Shown: positions 54,190 to 64,000 of the stretch, piece by piece
Layout of the letters: each line of letters begins with the position of its first letter
Position numbering within the stretch: position 1 is the stretch's first letter
NCBI RefSeq assembly: GCF_945882965.1
Contig: NZ_CAMCWY010000004.1
Location: forward strand, 1-64,000
Source: Sphingorhabdus sp. EL138
GTDB taxonomy: Bacteria; Pseudomonadota; Alphaproteobacteria; Sphingomonadales; Sphingomonadaceae
Direction: 5' to 3'
Length of the DNA: 64,000 nt
The notes under the pieces: generated by a model
Database searches by the model: none
Told to the model about the DNA's origin: nothing
What the model saw: only the letters and a program-made list of their open reading frames with translations
Position numbers and translations under genes: made by a program

Positions 54190-55404
54190 ATGACCGAAGC
54201 CTATATTTATGATGCGGTGCGCAGCCCGCGTGGCAAGGGGCGCCCTGATGGCGCGCTGCATGAAATAACGCCCATCGATCTGGCATCGCAGGTCTTGGCC
54301 GCGATCCGCGACCGCAATGGCCTGTCGGGCGAAGAAATTGAGGATGTGGCCTTTGGCTGCGTTTCCCCCGTGGGGGAACAAGGCGCAGTCATCACGCGCA
54401 CCGCGATCCTGGCCGCGGGCTATCCGCACACAACTTCGGGCATTCAAGTGAACCGCTTTTGTGGCTCAGGTCTTGAGGCGTCGAATATTGCTGCGGCCAA
54501 GGTGAAATCGGGCGAATGCGATCTGGCGGTTGGCGGCGGCATTGAATCGATGAGCCGCGTGCCCATGGGTTCAGACGGCGGCGCATGGCCGATCGACCCC
54601 CGTTCGGCGATTGCCAATTACTTCATCCCGCAAGGCATTTCTGCTGATCTCATCGCCACCAAATATGGTTACAGCCGCGACGATGTTGATGCATATGCCG
54701 TTGAAAGCCAGAAGCGCGCTGGCCGCGCATGGGCCGAGAAGCGCTTTGCGCGCTCCATCCTGCCGATCAAGGACGTCATTGGTGAGGTCGTTCTTGACCA
54801 TGACGAATTGATGCGCCCGCAAACCGATATGCAGTCCTTGGGTGCGTTGGCGCCTGCATTTCAGATGATGGGCACGATGATGCCCGGCTTTGATGACATT
54901 GCCATCATGCGTTATCCCGACGTCGAAAAGATCAATCATGTTCACCATGCTGGCAACAGCTCAGGCATTGTCGATGGCTCGGCGGCGGTGCTTATCGGAA
55001 CCAAGGCAGCTGGCGAAAAATACGGCCTTAAGGCGCGTGCGCGGATCGTATCGATGGCATCCATCGGTTCGGAACCTGCCATCATGCTTACTGGCCCCGA
55101 ATTTGCCGCGCAAAAGGCGTTGGCGCGCGCAGGCATGAACAAAGGCGACATTGACGTGTGGGAATTGAACGAAGCCTTTGCTGCGGTTGTCCTGCGTTTC
55201 ATGGAAGCGATGCACATCGATCATTCGGACATCAACGTGAACGGCGGCGCAATCGCCATGGGCCATCCTTTGGGTGCAACAGGTGCGATGATCCTAGGGA
55301 CCGTATTGGATGAACTGGAGCGGTCGGGCAAGTCGACTGCGCTCACCACCTTGTGCATCGGCGCAGGCATGGGCACCGCAACCATCATCGAACGCGTGAA
55401 TTGA
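54190..55404 (+). CDS. Acetyl-CoA C-acyltransferase (thiolase)
   Basis: A 404-residue thiolase cleaving 3-ketoacyl-CoA in beta-oxidation. The nucleophilic cysteine is C91 (NRFCGSG), the catalytic His is H359 ([14 protein letters not shown]) and the second Cys is C389 (LCIGAGMG). It is the FadA/FadI type. It lies between the racemase-like gene and the FadJ-like gene in a tight operon (2 and 14 base gaps). Confidence 0.95.
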   Translation: MTEAYIYDAVRSPRGKGRPDGALHEITPIDLASQVLAAIRDRNGLSGEEIEDVAFGCVSPVGEQGAVITRTAILAAGYPHTTSGIQVNRFCGSGLEASNIAAAKVKSGECDLAVGGGIESMSRVPMGSDGGAWPIDPRSAIANYFIPQGISADLIATKYGYSRDDVDAYAVESQKRAGRAWAEKRFARSILPIKDVIGEVVLDHDELMRPQTDMQSLGALAPAFQMMGTMMPGFDDIAIMRYPDVEKINHVHHAGNSSGIVDGSAAVLIGTKAAGEKYGLKARARIVSMASIGSEPAIMLTGPEFAAQKALARAGMNKGDIDVWELNEAFAAVVLRFMEAMHIDHSDINVNGGAIAMGHPLGATGAMILGTVLDELERSGKSTALTTLCIGAGMGTATIIERVN

Positions 55405-55418
55405 TCGGGACTTCAGAT

Positions 55419-57614
55419 ATGACTTACAAAACTTTCTCCGTCGATGTTGACGCCGATGGCATCGCACTTTTGACCATCGATCTACCCGACGCCTCCATGA
55501 ATGTGTGGAACGGCGCGTTGATTGAAGAATTCGGCGCATGGGTTGACGATTTCACGACCAATGAAGCCATCAAAGGCGCGGTCATCACCTCGGGCAAGAA
55601 ATCTGGTTTCTTGGCGGGCGCGGACCTCACCATGTTGGGCGGTGCTAAAGCCGGCAGCACGAAAGAAGCCTTTGATCAGGCTTTTGCCTTGAACGCATTG
55701 TTGCGCAAAATGGAAACTGGCGGTCAGTCCGCCAAGGAGCTTAGCGCGGGTAAGGTTTCTGCAAAGCCGGTTGCTTGCGCGCTCAACGGCCTTGCCTTGG
55801 GCGGTGGTCTTGAGCTTGCCTTGGCATGCCATTATCGCGTTGTCGCAGATCATCCTAAGATCCAGCTTGGCATGCCTGAAGTCATGGTCGGACTGCTGCC
55901 CGGTGGCGGCGGAACGCAGCGGACGCCTCGCCTCATCGGCCTGCAAAACGCGGCGATGATGATCATTCAGGGCAAGGCGCTGGATCCCGCAATGGCGAAG
56001 GCGCAAGGCTTGGTCCATGACGTCGTGCCAGCGGCTGACCTGATTGCGCATGCAAAGGCATGGGCGAAAGCCAATCCAAAGGTCACGGCACCTTGGGATA
56101 AGAAGGATTTCAAATTCCCGGGCGGGGCAGGGGCAATGGACCCGCGCGCTGTCCAGTTATTTGTTGGCCTCAACGCCATGGCGCACAAGGAAAGCAAAGG
56201 CAATTTCGATGCCATAAAGGCGATTTTGTCTTGCCTGTATGAAGGCTCTATCCTGCCATTTGACACCGCGCTTCGAGTAGAATCGAAATATTTCACAAAG
56301 CTGCTTTCGGGCAGCCAAGCCAAGAATATGATCCGCACTTTGTTCATTAACAAGCAGGCTGCTGAAAAGGGCGCTGGCCGTCCCGCAGGCGTGCCGCCGG
56401 TTCAGATCAAGAAGGTTGGCGTGTTGGGTGGCGGGCTCATGGGGTCGGGCATTACGCATGTCACTGTTAAGGGCGGCATGGACGTTGTTGTTCTCGACCG
56501 CAGCTTGGAAGACGCCAACAAGGCGGTCGATTACAGCCGTAAGATCATCGACAAGGCCGTCAGCCGTGGCAAGATGACCAAGGAAGCTGGCGATGCTTTC
56601 ATGGCGCGCATTACGCCGACGGACAATTATGACGACCTTAAGGATGTCGACCTTATCATTGAGGCTGTTTTTGAGCGTCCCGATGTGAAGGCGGATGTCA
56701 TCAAGATGGCCGAAGCCGTAATTGGCCCTGATGTCGTGTTCGCATCGAACACGTCGACATTGCCGATCACAGGCCTTGCCAAAAATTCATCGCGTCCGGA
56801 GTTGTTCGTTGGGCTGCATTTCTTCTCACCCGTTGAAAAAATGCCGCTGCTCGAAATCATTCCAGGCGAATTGACGGGCCCACGTGCCTTGGCGGCAGCG
56901 TTTGATTATAATGCCAAGATCAAGAAAACACCGATTGTGGTCAAGGACGTCCGCGGCTTCTTCACCAATCGCGTTTTCCCGCCCTATATGGGTGAGGCGA
57001 TGAAGCTGGTCACTGAGGGCGTTAAGCCAGCTTTGATTGAAAACGCGGCCAAGTCGCTTGGTATGCCGATCGGTCCGTTGGCGTTGCTTGATGAAACGAC
57101 GCTGCAACTCGGGTATGACGTGATGCAGTCGACCAAGAAGGAGTTGGGCGACGCGTATCAGCCAAGCGGCACCGAAGACTTTATGGAGTTGATGGTAGTC
57201 AAGCTGGGCCGCAAGGGACGTCGTTTTGGTTCTGGCTTTTACGATTATGATGCCAAGGGCGAACGCCTTGGTCTGTGGCAGGGCATGGCGGAGCATTATC
57301 CGCTCGCCGCTGATCAGCCTTCGGTTGAAGAGGTGAAGCAGCGTTTGTTGTACATCCAGTTGATTGCCACGGCGCAATGCTTTGAAGAAGATGTAGTCAA
57401 AGACCCTCAGAGCGCGGATTTAGGAGCGATTTTTGGTTGGGGCTTCGCGCCATATACCGGCGGCCCCATGAGCTATATCGACACGGTCGGGCTGGAGAAT
57501 TTCGTCCGCACCGCCGACAATCTGGCGCAGCGTTTTGGCAGCCGGTTCGCGCCACCCAAAAGCTTCCGCGAGATGGCTGACAAGGGCGAGACCTTGTATA
57601 AAGCAGCCGCTTAA
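55419..57614 (+). CDS. Multifunctional 3-hydroxyacyl-CoA dehydrogenase/enoyl-CoA hydratase (FadB/FadJ-like)
   Basis: A 731-residue fusion. The hydratase domain (about 1-190) shows FLAGADLTMLGG (oxyanion-hole loop) and catalytic glutamates fitting E132 and E154. The dehydrogenase domain has the NAD-binding GGGLMGSG at 337-344 and LHFFSPVEKMPLLEII with the catalytic His near 467; a C-terminal 3HCDH domain follows. It performs the hydration and oxidation steps of beta-oxidation, and the thiolase next to it the final step. The start is the ATG at 55419. Confidence 0.94.
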   Translation: MTYKTFSVDVDADGIALLTIDLPDASMNVWNGALIEEFGAWVDDFTTNEAIKGAVITSGKKSGFLAGADLTMLGGAKAGSTKEAFDQAFALNALLRKMETGGQSAKELSAGKVSAKPVACALNGLALGGGLELALACHYRVVADHPKIQLGMPEVMVGLLPGGGGTQRTPRLIGLQNAAMMIIQGKALDPAMAKAQGLVHDVVPAADLIAHAKAWAKANPKVTAPWDKKDFKFPGGAGAMDPRAVQLFVGLNAMAHKESKGNFDAIKAILSCLYEGSILPFDTALRVESKYFTKLLSGSQAKNMIRTLFINKQAAEKGAGRPAGVPPVQIKKVGVLGGGLMGSGITHVTVKGGMDVVVLDRSLEDANKAVDYSRKIIDKAVSRGKMTKEAGDAFMARITPTDNYDDLKDVDLIIEAVFERPDVKADVIKMAEAVIGPDVVFASNTSTLPITGLAKNSSRPELFVGLHFFSPVEKMPLLEIIPGELTGPRALAAAFDYNAKIKKTPIVVKDVRGFFTNRVFPPYMGEAMKLVTEGVKPALIENAAKSLGMPIGPLALLDETTLQLGYDVMQSTKKELGDAYQPSGTEDFMELMVVKLGRKGRRFGSGFYDYDAKGERLGLWQGMAEHYPLAADQPSVEEVKQRLLYIQLIATAQCFEEDVVKDPQSADLGAIFGWGFAPYTGGPMSYIDTVGLENFVRTADNLAQRFGSRFAPPKSFREMADKGETLYKAAA

Positions 57615-57639
57615 ACTTAGAGCAAAAGGCACAAAAAAA

Positions 57640-57675
57640 GGGCGGCCTCCGGTTTGGAGACCGCCCTTTTTGTTT
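57640..57675. terminator. Bidirectional terminator, fad operon / TonB receptor gene
   Basis: A hairpin with arms GGGCGGCCTCC/GGAGACCGCCC (one mismatch) and a run of A before and T after it, between the convergent stop codons. Confidence 0.87.
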
Positions 57676-57686
57676 GTAATGTTGGT

Positions 57687-60320
57687 TTAGAACTTAGCGC
57701 GGACGGTCATACCGTACATGCGAGGTTCTTCAACGAAACCAATCAACGAGCGCGTACCAGCACCACCGCGCAGCGGGGTGTTAGCGGTGATGCCGCGTGT
57801 GATTTCGTTCGTCAGGTTCGTACCCCAAAGCTCGAACGTGTAACGGTCATCCGGCGTGGTAAGCCCGATGCGTGCGTTCATCTTGAAGTAGTTTTCCTGC
57901 CGAGCGAGCGGCACGGGCAGACCGTTCGTGTCGGTGTCGATTGTCCGGGTCGTGCGGCTGTCGGAATAGTTCATATTGCCGTTGACCAGCAAACTCCATC
58001 CCGAGTCATTCAAAGGACCATCGTAAGTCATACCGACTACGCCTGCAAATTTAGGCGCGTTCGTTAGATCTTGACCACAAAGTCGCAATGTAGATGGTCG
58101 GGCTGCGGCTGCTACACCATCCGCGCAGTTGCTCGGATAGCGCGCATTGGCATATGTTGCCGAGACATTCGCAGAGATTTTATCACTCAACTTACCAAAC
58201 AACTCTAGTTCAGCACCCGTCGACCGCGCCGAATTGACGTTGAAGGTCAGGAACTGGACACCTGTAAATTCAAGCACCTGGAAGTCGCTCATTTTCATAT
58301 CGAACAAAGCCAAATTGGCCTTGATGCTTCCAAACAAAGTTGCCTTTACGCCAACTTCGATCTGGTTGACCTTTTCGGATTTGAAGCTTGGATCAGCATA
58401 AACCGGCGCCACAATGACCGGACCGCCCGGTGTTGCCAAGCCACCCAGAATGGCTGCCGAGTTCTGCAAGGTTGCCGACTGCGGATCAAGGTTGAAGCCA
58501 CCCGATTTGAATCCATGGCTGTAACCACCGTAGAACAACAGATCTTCGTTCGCCTTGTACCCAAGCTGCGCGGTATAGGTGATCTCATCGTCCTTAAACT
58601 TCTGTGCCCAAACACGCGGCAACGGCAGTTTCGCACTGGCAAGACCGCCACCTACAGCTGCCGGAGCAGTAAGGGCAACCGACGTTGCAAATGGGAAGCA
58701 GTTGATACCAATCAAACCTGCACGTGCTGGGGAAGGTACGGCGCCTGTCAAAACACCATTCACACTGGCTTGGCACGCACTGGCGCCTGCACCGGTTGTT
58801 CCTGCAAGCTGGTTGAATGATGCGTCCTTGGTCTCATTCACATAGCGCGCGCCAAGCGTTAGGCTGAGCTTGTCCGTGAAACTGATGACATTATGCGTGA
58901 ACACCGAGTAGCTGCTTGCATCCTGCAGGAACCGGTTTTCGGCATAGTTGCCATTCGCATTGACTGGGACACCGGCATTGCCGAATGCGGTCAGTGTAAA
59001 CAAAGGGTTTGCGCCAAAACCATTTGGCGGACCCACCGCCGTGGCCGGACCGAAGTTAAACGCGCTACCAGTCTTCTGGAAATCGGCATTCAAAGTCATC
59101 GTTTGGTCAGCACGGATCTTCTCGCTGGAGTAGAATCCACCGACCAACCAATCAACATGATCGTTAACCGCCGTGCCCTGCAAGCGCAATTCCTGCGTAA
59201 AGGTTTTGATATGGTCACCCGACGGCAAGATTCCGACGCGCGATGTTGGTGCGCCATTACCGACCGTGTAGGTGTCGTTGGCGGTAAAACCACCAACCGT
59301 TGTCGAACTCGAATCAAACTTACGATATGCGGTGACCGAGGTAAGCTTTGCGCCACCCAAGTCCCATTTCAATTCGGCCGAAGTGCCCCATTGCTTAGAG
59401 CCGTTCTTATAAGGACCGCCGTTGATCGACAAATTCTTAAGAGCGCTCAATCCGGACTGGTCGACTCCATCGCTCAAAAGTCCGTTGGCGGCAAAGAACG
59501 GCGCAAGTTCGGTTTCGCGAACAATAACGGCTTCGCAGCATTGCTCGTCGGTTTTGGCATAATCGGCCAACAGGCGGATGCTGACATCGGCATTGGGTTC
59601 GATATACAGCTGGCCGCGCAGCATATAGCGGTCACGGTCATTGCTTTCAGCGCCTGTGGGGGATTTTAGATATCCGTCGCGCTTGCGCCATGTGCCTGAA
59701 AGCCGAACGCCAGCGACATCTTGCACAACTGGAAGGCTGACACCTCCCTGCACGTTCATGAATTTATAATTGCCATAGCTGGCATTCACGAAACCTTCCG
59801 TGGTCGAAAGGCTAGGACGCTTTGTGGAGACGTTCAAAGCACCAGCCGACGTATTGCGGCCGAACAATGTACCCTGAGGACCACGCAGAATTTCAAGACG
59901 TTCGATGTCGACAAGGTCACCCAATGCTACACCGGGGCGTGACTGATAGACACCGTCAATGAAAACGCCGACCGAGCTTTCAAGTCCGGTGTTGTTGCCG
60001 GTGGTGCCGACGCCACGTATCTTTATCGATGTGCCCTGCGTTTCGGTCTGCGATGACTGGATGTTAAAGCTTGGCGAAATGGATGCCAAATTCTTGATGT
60101 CGTTGACACCCTGACGCTCCAAAGCTTCAGGTGCGACTGCGGTCACGGCAAGCGGAATGTCTTGCACGTCCATTGCGCGCAACGTTGCGGTCACGATGAT
60201 GGGTTCATCACCGCTGTCGTCGCTAGATTGGGCTGTCTGGGCGTAAGCTGCGGGCACCAGAATGGCGCTGCATATAGTGCTGCACAAAGCAGCGGTAATT
60301 ACACGATTAAATCGACGCAT
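57687..60320 (-). CDS. TonB-dependent receptor
   Basis: An 877-residue outer-membrane active transporter. The signal peptide is about 1-27 (ending AAYA), followed by a TonB-box-like IIVTATLRAMDVQDIP near 40. The plug domain (about 50-160) holds IKIRGVGT, VFIDGVYQ and LRGPQGTLFGRNTSAGALN, and the rest is a 22-strand barrel ending in an aromatic-final C-terminus (VRAKF). The ATG at 60320 has GAGAGAGAA upstream. The substrate is unknown; proximity to the beta-oxidation operon hints at a lipid-related or xenobiotic nutrient. Confidence 0.93.
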   Translation of the reverse strand: MRRFNRVITAALCSTICSAILVPAAYAQTAQSSDDSGDEPIIVTATLRAMDVQDIPLAVTAVAPEALERQGVNDIKNLASISPSFNIQSSQTETQGTSIKIRGVGTTGNNTGLESSVGVFIDGVYQSRPGVALGDLVDIERLEILRGPQGTLFGRNTSAGALNVSTKRPSLSTTEGFVNASYGNYKFMNVQGGVSLPVVQDVAGVRLSGTWRKRDGYLKSPTGAESNDRDRYMLRGQLYIEPNADVSIRLLADYAKTDEQCCEAVIVRETELAPFFAANGLLSDGVDQSGLSALKNLSINGGPYKNGSKQWGTSAELKWDLGGAKLTSVTAYRKFDSSSTTVGGFTANDTYTVGNGAPTSRVGILPSGDHIKTFTQELRLQGTAVNDHVDWLVGGFYSSEKIRADQTMTLNADFQKTGSAFNFGPATAVGPPNGFGANPLFTLTAFGNAGVPVNANGNYAENRFLQDASSYSVFTHNVISFTDKLSLTLGARYVNETKDASFNQLAGTTGAGASACQASVNGVLTGAVPSPARAGLIGINCFPFATSVALTAPAAVGGGLASAKLPLPRVWAQKFKDDEITYTAQLGYKANEDLLFYGGYSHGFKSGGFNLDPQSATLQNSAAILGGLATPGGPVIVAPVYADPSFKSEKVNQIEVGVKATLFGSIKANLALFDMKMSDFQVLEFTGVQFLTFNVNSARSTGAELELFGKLSDKISANVSATYANARYPSNCADGVAAAARPSTLRLCGQDLTNAPKFAGVVGMTYDGPLNDSGWSLLVNGNMNYSDSRTTRTIDTDTNGLPVPLARQENYFKMNARIGLTTPDDRYTFELWGTNLTNEITRGITANTPLRGGAGTRSLIGFVEEPRMYGMTVRAKF

Positions 60321-60540
60321 TTCTCTCTCCTCCATTTAACCGGCAACCTATTGGCATTTGCTGCTCATATATGGTTGACGGCGCTCTTGACGCTTCCCGG
60401 TTGGGAAAATCCGGGAAGAACAACTCGCTGAACTGCCTATCCTATCAACGAAAATTGACAAATCCAGCAATTTAATCACGCGATTGAAAAAATCACTTTA
60501 CTGTGGCTTTTACGCCTTATGACGTTAGTTATCTTGGGCT

Positions 60541-62733
60541 ATGTTTGACCGCCCCACAATCTTGGACGAGGCATTTTCCCGCCGCGTCGCCGCGCATGAC
60601 TTTCCATCTTCGCATACCAATCACATTGCCGAAATGGTTGCGCCGCACCTGCTTGTTGATCTGTTCGATAGTCAGATTATGAGCCGCCATCTCGACCTTT
60701 GGGCGCGGCGTTCCAAGGGCAAGACTTTCTATTCCATCGGCAGTTCGGGGCATGAGGGCACAGCAGCCATGGCCGCGGCAACGCGTTCGACCGATATGGC
60801 ATTCCTGCATTACCGTGATGCTGCGTTCCTGATCCAGCGTAAGAAGCAAGCAGGCGGCCTGACGCCTTTGCACGACATGGCCTTGTCCTTCGCCGCGTCG
60901 GCAGATGACCCAATCTCAGGCGGACGGCACAAAGTATTGGGGTGCGCACACACTTTTGTGCCGCCGCAGACGAGCACGATTGCGTCCCATCTGCCTAAGG
61001 CCGTTGGCGCGGCGCATTCATTGGGCATGGCGCAGCGGTTGCAGGTTGCCGATGCTGTGCTGCCGCATGACTCGATAATCCTCTGTTCATTCGGTGATGC
61101 GTCCGCGAACCATTCAACGTCGCAAGGGGCGTTCAACGCCGCGTGTTGGGCGTCGTATCAGCATTTGCCCATGCCGATTGTCTTTCTATGTGAGGATAAT
61201 GGCATTGGCATTTCGGTGCGCACGCCAGGCGGGTGGATCGCGGCCAATTTCGCGCACAAGCCCGCTTTGCAGTATATAAGCTGCGACGGTGCGGACATGA
61301 ACGATGCCTTGCGCGGATGCGCAGAAGCGGTGACCTATGCCCGCACGCGGCGCAAGCCAGTTTTCCTGCACATGCAGACGATCCGGCTGATGGGGCATGC
61401 CGGGGCGGACGTTGAATTAAGCTACGCCCCTATTGCACAGATCGAGGCTGCCGAGGCGCAGGATCCGTTGCTACACAGCGCGCGTATTTTGTATGAACAA
61501 GCGGGCATGTCAGGCGCGGAGATAGTTGCGCGCTATGAAGAGATGCGTGCCCGGGTCGACAGCGTAGCACGCGATGCGCTGGCGAAGCCGCGACTGGTGA
61601 CAGCCGCAGAGGTTATGGCGTCGATTGAACCAGCGAAATCCGCAAAGCTGCAGCAGCCCATGCCTGATGCGGCGAAACGTGATGCCCTGTTCACACATGA
61701 CGCGCGTAACCTTGCCAAACCAGCGACCTTAGCCAAGAGCATCAATTTTGCCTTGGCGGACATCATGCTGCAATATCCCAATGTCGCGGTGTTTGGCGAA
61801 GATGTCGCGCGCAAAGGTGGCGTCTATGGCGTGACACAGGGTTTGCAGGGAAAATTCGGCGCCGCCCGCGTGTTCGACACATTGCTGGACGAACAAACGA
61901 TCTTGGGCCTTGCCATTGGCATGGCGCATAACGGCTTTGTGCCGATCCCCGAAATCCAGTTTTTGGCTTATTTGCATAATGCTGAGGACCAGATTCGTGG
62001 GGAAGCCGCGACCTTATCCTTCTTTTCAAATAAGCAATATCGCAACCCGATGGTCGTCCGCATTGCTGGCCTGCCTTATCAAAAGGGTTTTGGCGGGCAT
62101 TTCCACAATGACAATAGCTTGGCCGTCCTTACCGATATTCCCGGCATCATCGTCGCGTGTCCGTCCAGCGGGGCCGACGCGCCAGCGATGCTGCGGGAAT
62201 GCGTCCGTCTGGCGCATGAGGACGGACGGGTCGTGGTCTTTATTGAGCCCATCGCGCTCTATCATACGACCGACCTGCAACAGGCGGACGACGGCGGGTG
62301 GACTGCACCTTATGTTGCGCCAGATCAGGACAAAATTATTTCGCTTGGTGCGCTCGGTCAATTTGGCAAAGGTACTGAACTTGCCATTATAACATATGCA
62401 AATGGTTATTTTCTTTCGCGGCAGGCGGCGGATGAATTGACGGCGGGAGGGATTGATCTGCGGATTATCGATCTACGCTGGCTGCACCCGTTGAATGCCG
62501 AGGCGATTGTTGCGGCGGTAGCGGATTGCGGGAAAATTTTGATTGTCGACGAATGCCGCAGGTCGGGAAGCCTTAGCGAGAAGTTGATGAGCATATTGAC
62601 TGAGGCAGGACGCGGCGATGCGGTCAGCCGGATTACTGCCGAGGATTGCTTCATTCCGTTGGGACCAGCAGCGGAACTGGTTTTGCCCAGCAAAGCCTCC
62701 ATCATCGAAGCGGCACGGGCGGCGGTGGCATGA
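60541..62733 (+). CDS. Fused alpha/beta 2-oxoacid dehydrogenase E1-like, TPP-dependent enzyme
   Basis: A 730-residue protein joining E1 alpha- and beta-type halves of branched-chain/pyruvate-type dehydrogenases. The alpha half (about 1-350) has the TPP motif GDA at 185-187 and the terminal N of ECEDN-type segment at 220 (in CEDNGIGIS). The beta half (about 395-725) has NVAVFGEDVARKGGVYGVTQGL, RVFDTLLDEQTILGLAIGMA and the C-terminal transketolase domain. No E2/E3 genes are present, and no lipoyl domain. The TGA overlaps the ATG of the following acyltransferase-like gene. Oxoacid substrate unknown. Confidence 0.85.
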   Translation: MFDRPTILDEAFSRRVAAHDFPSSHTNHIAEMVAPHLLVDLFDSQIMSRHLDLWARRSKGKTFYSIGSSGHEGTAAMAAATRSTDMAFLHYRDAAFLIQRKKQAGGLTPLHDMALSFAASADDPISGGRHKVLGCAHTFVPPQTSTIASHLPKAVGAAHSLGMAQRLQVADAVLPHDSIILCSFGDASANHSTSQGAFNAACWASYQHLPMPIVFLCEDNGIGISVRTPGGWIAANFAHKPALQYISCDGADMNDALRGCAEAVTYARTRRKPVFLHMQTIRLMGHAGADVELSYAPIAQIEAAEAQDPLLHSARILYEQAGMSGAEIVARYEEMRARVDSVARDALAKPRLVTAAEVMASIEPAKSAKLQQPMPDAAKRDALFTHDARNLAKPATLAKSINFALADIMLQYPNVAVFGEDVARKGGVYGVTQGLQGKFGAARVFDTLLDEQTILGLAIGMAHNGFVPIPEIQFLAYLHNAEDQIRGEAATLSFFSNKQYRNPMVVRIAGLPYQKGFGGHFHNDNSLAVLTDIPGIIVACPSSGADAPAMLRECVRLAHEDGRVVVFIEPIALYHTTDLQQADDGGWTAPYVAPDQDKIISLGALGQFGKGTELAIITYANGYFLSRQAADELTAGGIDLRIIDLRWLHPLNAEAIVAAVADCGKILIVDECRRSGSLSEKLMSILTEAGRGDAVSRITAEDCFIPLGPAAELVLPSKASIIEAARAAVA

Positions 62734-63764
62734 AAAAACGGGCTTTAGTCATCTGCCCCGGGCGCGGGACATATAACGCTGCAGAGCTTGGCTATCTGCG
62801 CACGCATCATGCTGCGCGCGGGGACATAATTGCCACTGTAGACGCCGTGCGGGCGACGAAGGGGCAGGCGACTGTCGCGCAGCTGGATAGTGCAGACACA
62901 TACGCGCCATCGGTGCATATGACGGGCGATAATGCCTCGGCGTTGATCTATGCATGCGCAATGGCGGACTTCGCTGCGATTGACCGCGAACGATATGAGA
63001 TTGTCGCGATAACCGGCAATTCTATGGGCTGGTATCTGGCATTGGCGTGTGCGGGTATCGTCGATCTTGCGGGCGGGACGCGGCTCGTCAACAATATGGG
63101 CGGCATCATGCATGAGCATGGAACCGGCGGACAAATTGTCTGGTCAATCGTTGATGATGATTGGAAAATTAGCCAAGAAAAAATGCGTCTTGTCAGTGAC
63201 TTGTTGCAGGAAGTACAGACAGTTTCAAACATTAAAGTCCACATTTCCATTCGCCTGGGCGGCATGATTGTTTTTGCAGCCGACGACGCCGGGCTGAAAT
63301 GGTTGATGGAGCGGCTGCCCAAAGACGACCGTTTTCCGTTAAAGCTAATGCATCACGCCGCATTCCACAGCCCCTTGCTGAATCATATTATTCCGATGGT
63401 CCGGGCAGAGAATCCTGTGGGCGATTTCGGGGCTGGCGAAATTCCCGCGATTGATGGGCAGGGCCGGATTTGGTCTCCCCGCGCATTCAGCCGTGCGGCC
63501 ATTTATGACTACACACTCGGCGCGCAACTGACTGACAGCTATGATTTTACCCGCGCAGTTCATGTCGCAGCCGCTGAATTTGCACCCGACACGATCATCG
63601 TTCTAGGCCCCGGCACGACGTTGGGCGCGCCCACTGTGCAGGCGCTGATCGCTTCGGGCTGGCGCGGTCTGTCGAGCAAAGCGGACTTTCAGGCGCGGCA
63701 GCAGGATGAACCGATCCTTATTTCCATGGGCATGGCCGAACAGCGCGCTTGGGCGTTAAGCTAG
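62730..63764 (+). CDS. Malonyltransferase-like (FabD-fold) acyltransferase
   Basis: A 344-residue protein of the [acyl-carrier-protein] S-malonyltransferase fold. The nucleophile motif is GNSMG with S98 (in AITGNSMGWYLA), and the catalytic His is H213 in AAFHSPLLN, the FabD FHSPL signature. It differs from housekeeping FabD in the weak N-terminal motif (ICPGRGTYN instead of FPGQGSQ) and in the arginine-site region (HISIRLGGMIVF). Its ATG overlaps the E1-fusion TGA, so the two are translationally coupled and may work together. Substrate and acceptor unknown. Confidence 0.78.
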   Translation: MKKRALVICPGRGTYNAAELGYLRTHHAARGDIIATVDAVRATKGQATVAQLDSADTYAPSVHMTGDNASALIYACAMADFAAIDRERYEIVAITGNSMGWYLALACAGIVDLAGGTRLVNNMGGIMHEHGTGGQIVWSIVDDDWKISQEKMRLVSDLLQEVQTVSNIKVHISIRLGGMIVFAADDAGLKWLMERLPKDDRFPLKLMHHAAFHSPLLNHIIPMVRAENPVGDFGAGEIPAIDGQGRIWSPRAFSRAAIYDYTLGAQLTDSYDFTRAVHVAAAEFAPDTIIVLGPGTTLGAPTVQALIASGWRGLSSKADFQARQQDEPILISMGMAEQRAWALS

Positions 63765-63878
63765 GTCCTGTCCCGAAGTCTTGCATACGAATAAGCGCTA
63801 GACGCCTTCTCGCTTCGGGATAAAGGGAGGGACGAATTGCAAGGCGATTGTCTGCTGCCTTGCCAGGAGACCGACGGA

Positions 63879-64000
63879 ATGCCCAACCATAGTTCAACCT
63901 TGCTGCTGTTCGGTGCGACGGGCGACCTTTCGCGCCGGATGCTGCTGCCGTCCTTATACGCGTTGCACGCCGATGGTTTGATCGACCCGAACTTGCGGAT
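63879..64000 (+). CDS. zwf: Glucose-6-phosphate 1-dehydrogenase, N-terminal fragment (partial)
   Basis: The first 40 codons, cut by the window edge. They contain the NADP-binding GATGDLSRRMLLPSLY, the hallmark of G6PD. AGGAGA lies 8 bases before the ATG. The enzyme feeds the oxidative pentose phosphate and Entner-Doudoroff routes. Confidence 0.9.
   Translation, partial: MPNHSSTLLLFGATGDLSRRMLLPSLYALHADGLIDPNLR

Noticed and set aside
1-64000. CRISPR array, prophage or integrated plasmid
   Set aside because: No regularly spaced direct repeats, phage structural genes, integrases or replication genes were seen.

Overview
The window reads as a chromosomal segment of an alphaproteobacterium, most likely a Sphingomonadales member (Sphingopyxis/Sphingorhabdus type). 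This rests on protein character rather than a search: the RpoB N-terminus, a long-insert RNase E, DUF3297, TonB-dependent receptor style, RF2 without a frameshift, and many small conserved sphingomonad proteins. Coding density is high. Most genes are core or metabolic, and no prophage, CRISPR array, plasmid module or intact transposase was seen.

Layout. 1-5.4 kb: the start of rpoB (minus), then divergent lepA and an ABC-F ATPase, then an orphan OmpR-type response regulator. 5.4-9.9 kb: a class A beta-lactamase-like protein, then a polyhydroxyalkanoate locus in which class I synthase phaC and depolymerase phaZ flank a small DUF4160/DUF2442 pair. 10-17.9 kb: a nucleosidase, DUF445, an RND efflux permease/adaptor operon and mnmA. 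17.9-24.8 kb: small membrane proteins, a lipoprotein serine hydrolase, DUF3297, a BaiN-type flavoprotein, typA and a bile-acid-symporter-like protein. 25-31 kb: the conserved ybbP/ybbA-tesA divergon, a TelA/XpaC-like pair and a decayed histidine kinase. 31.4-36.1 kb: ferredoxin-NADP reductase and a MacAB-like ABC efflux operon. 36.3-39.8 kb: a tightly overlapped four-gene glycosyltransferase/envelope operon. 40-48.5 kb: a TMEM175-like channel, tRNA-Gln(CUG), ppx/gppA, rlmE, a DsbA-like protein, an M48 protease and rne. 49-57.6 kb: PBP1A, prfB and a beta-oxidation operon (CaiB/racemase, thiolase, FadJ-like). 57.7-64 kb: a TonB receptor, a fused alpha/beta 2-oxoacid dehydrogenase E1 translationally coupled to a malonyltransferase-like protein, and the start of zwf.

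The most unusual non-coding feature is a 265-bp repeat with ~32-bp inverted termini, present twice in opposite orientation (20011-20275 and 40806-41070). Its end motif AGGGTCAGGACC also occurs alone just after the stop codons of two other genes. In the first copy the two ends supply the TAG stops of both convergent neighbours. The most unusual coding feature is the E1 fusion coupled to an acyltransferase. All functional names come from reading motifs and overall protein resemblance; no database search was possible.
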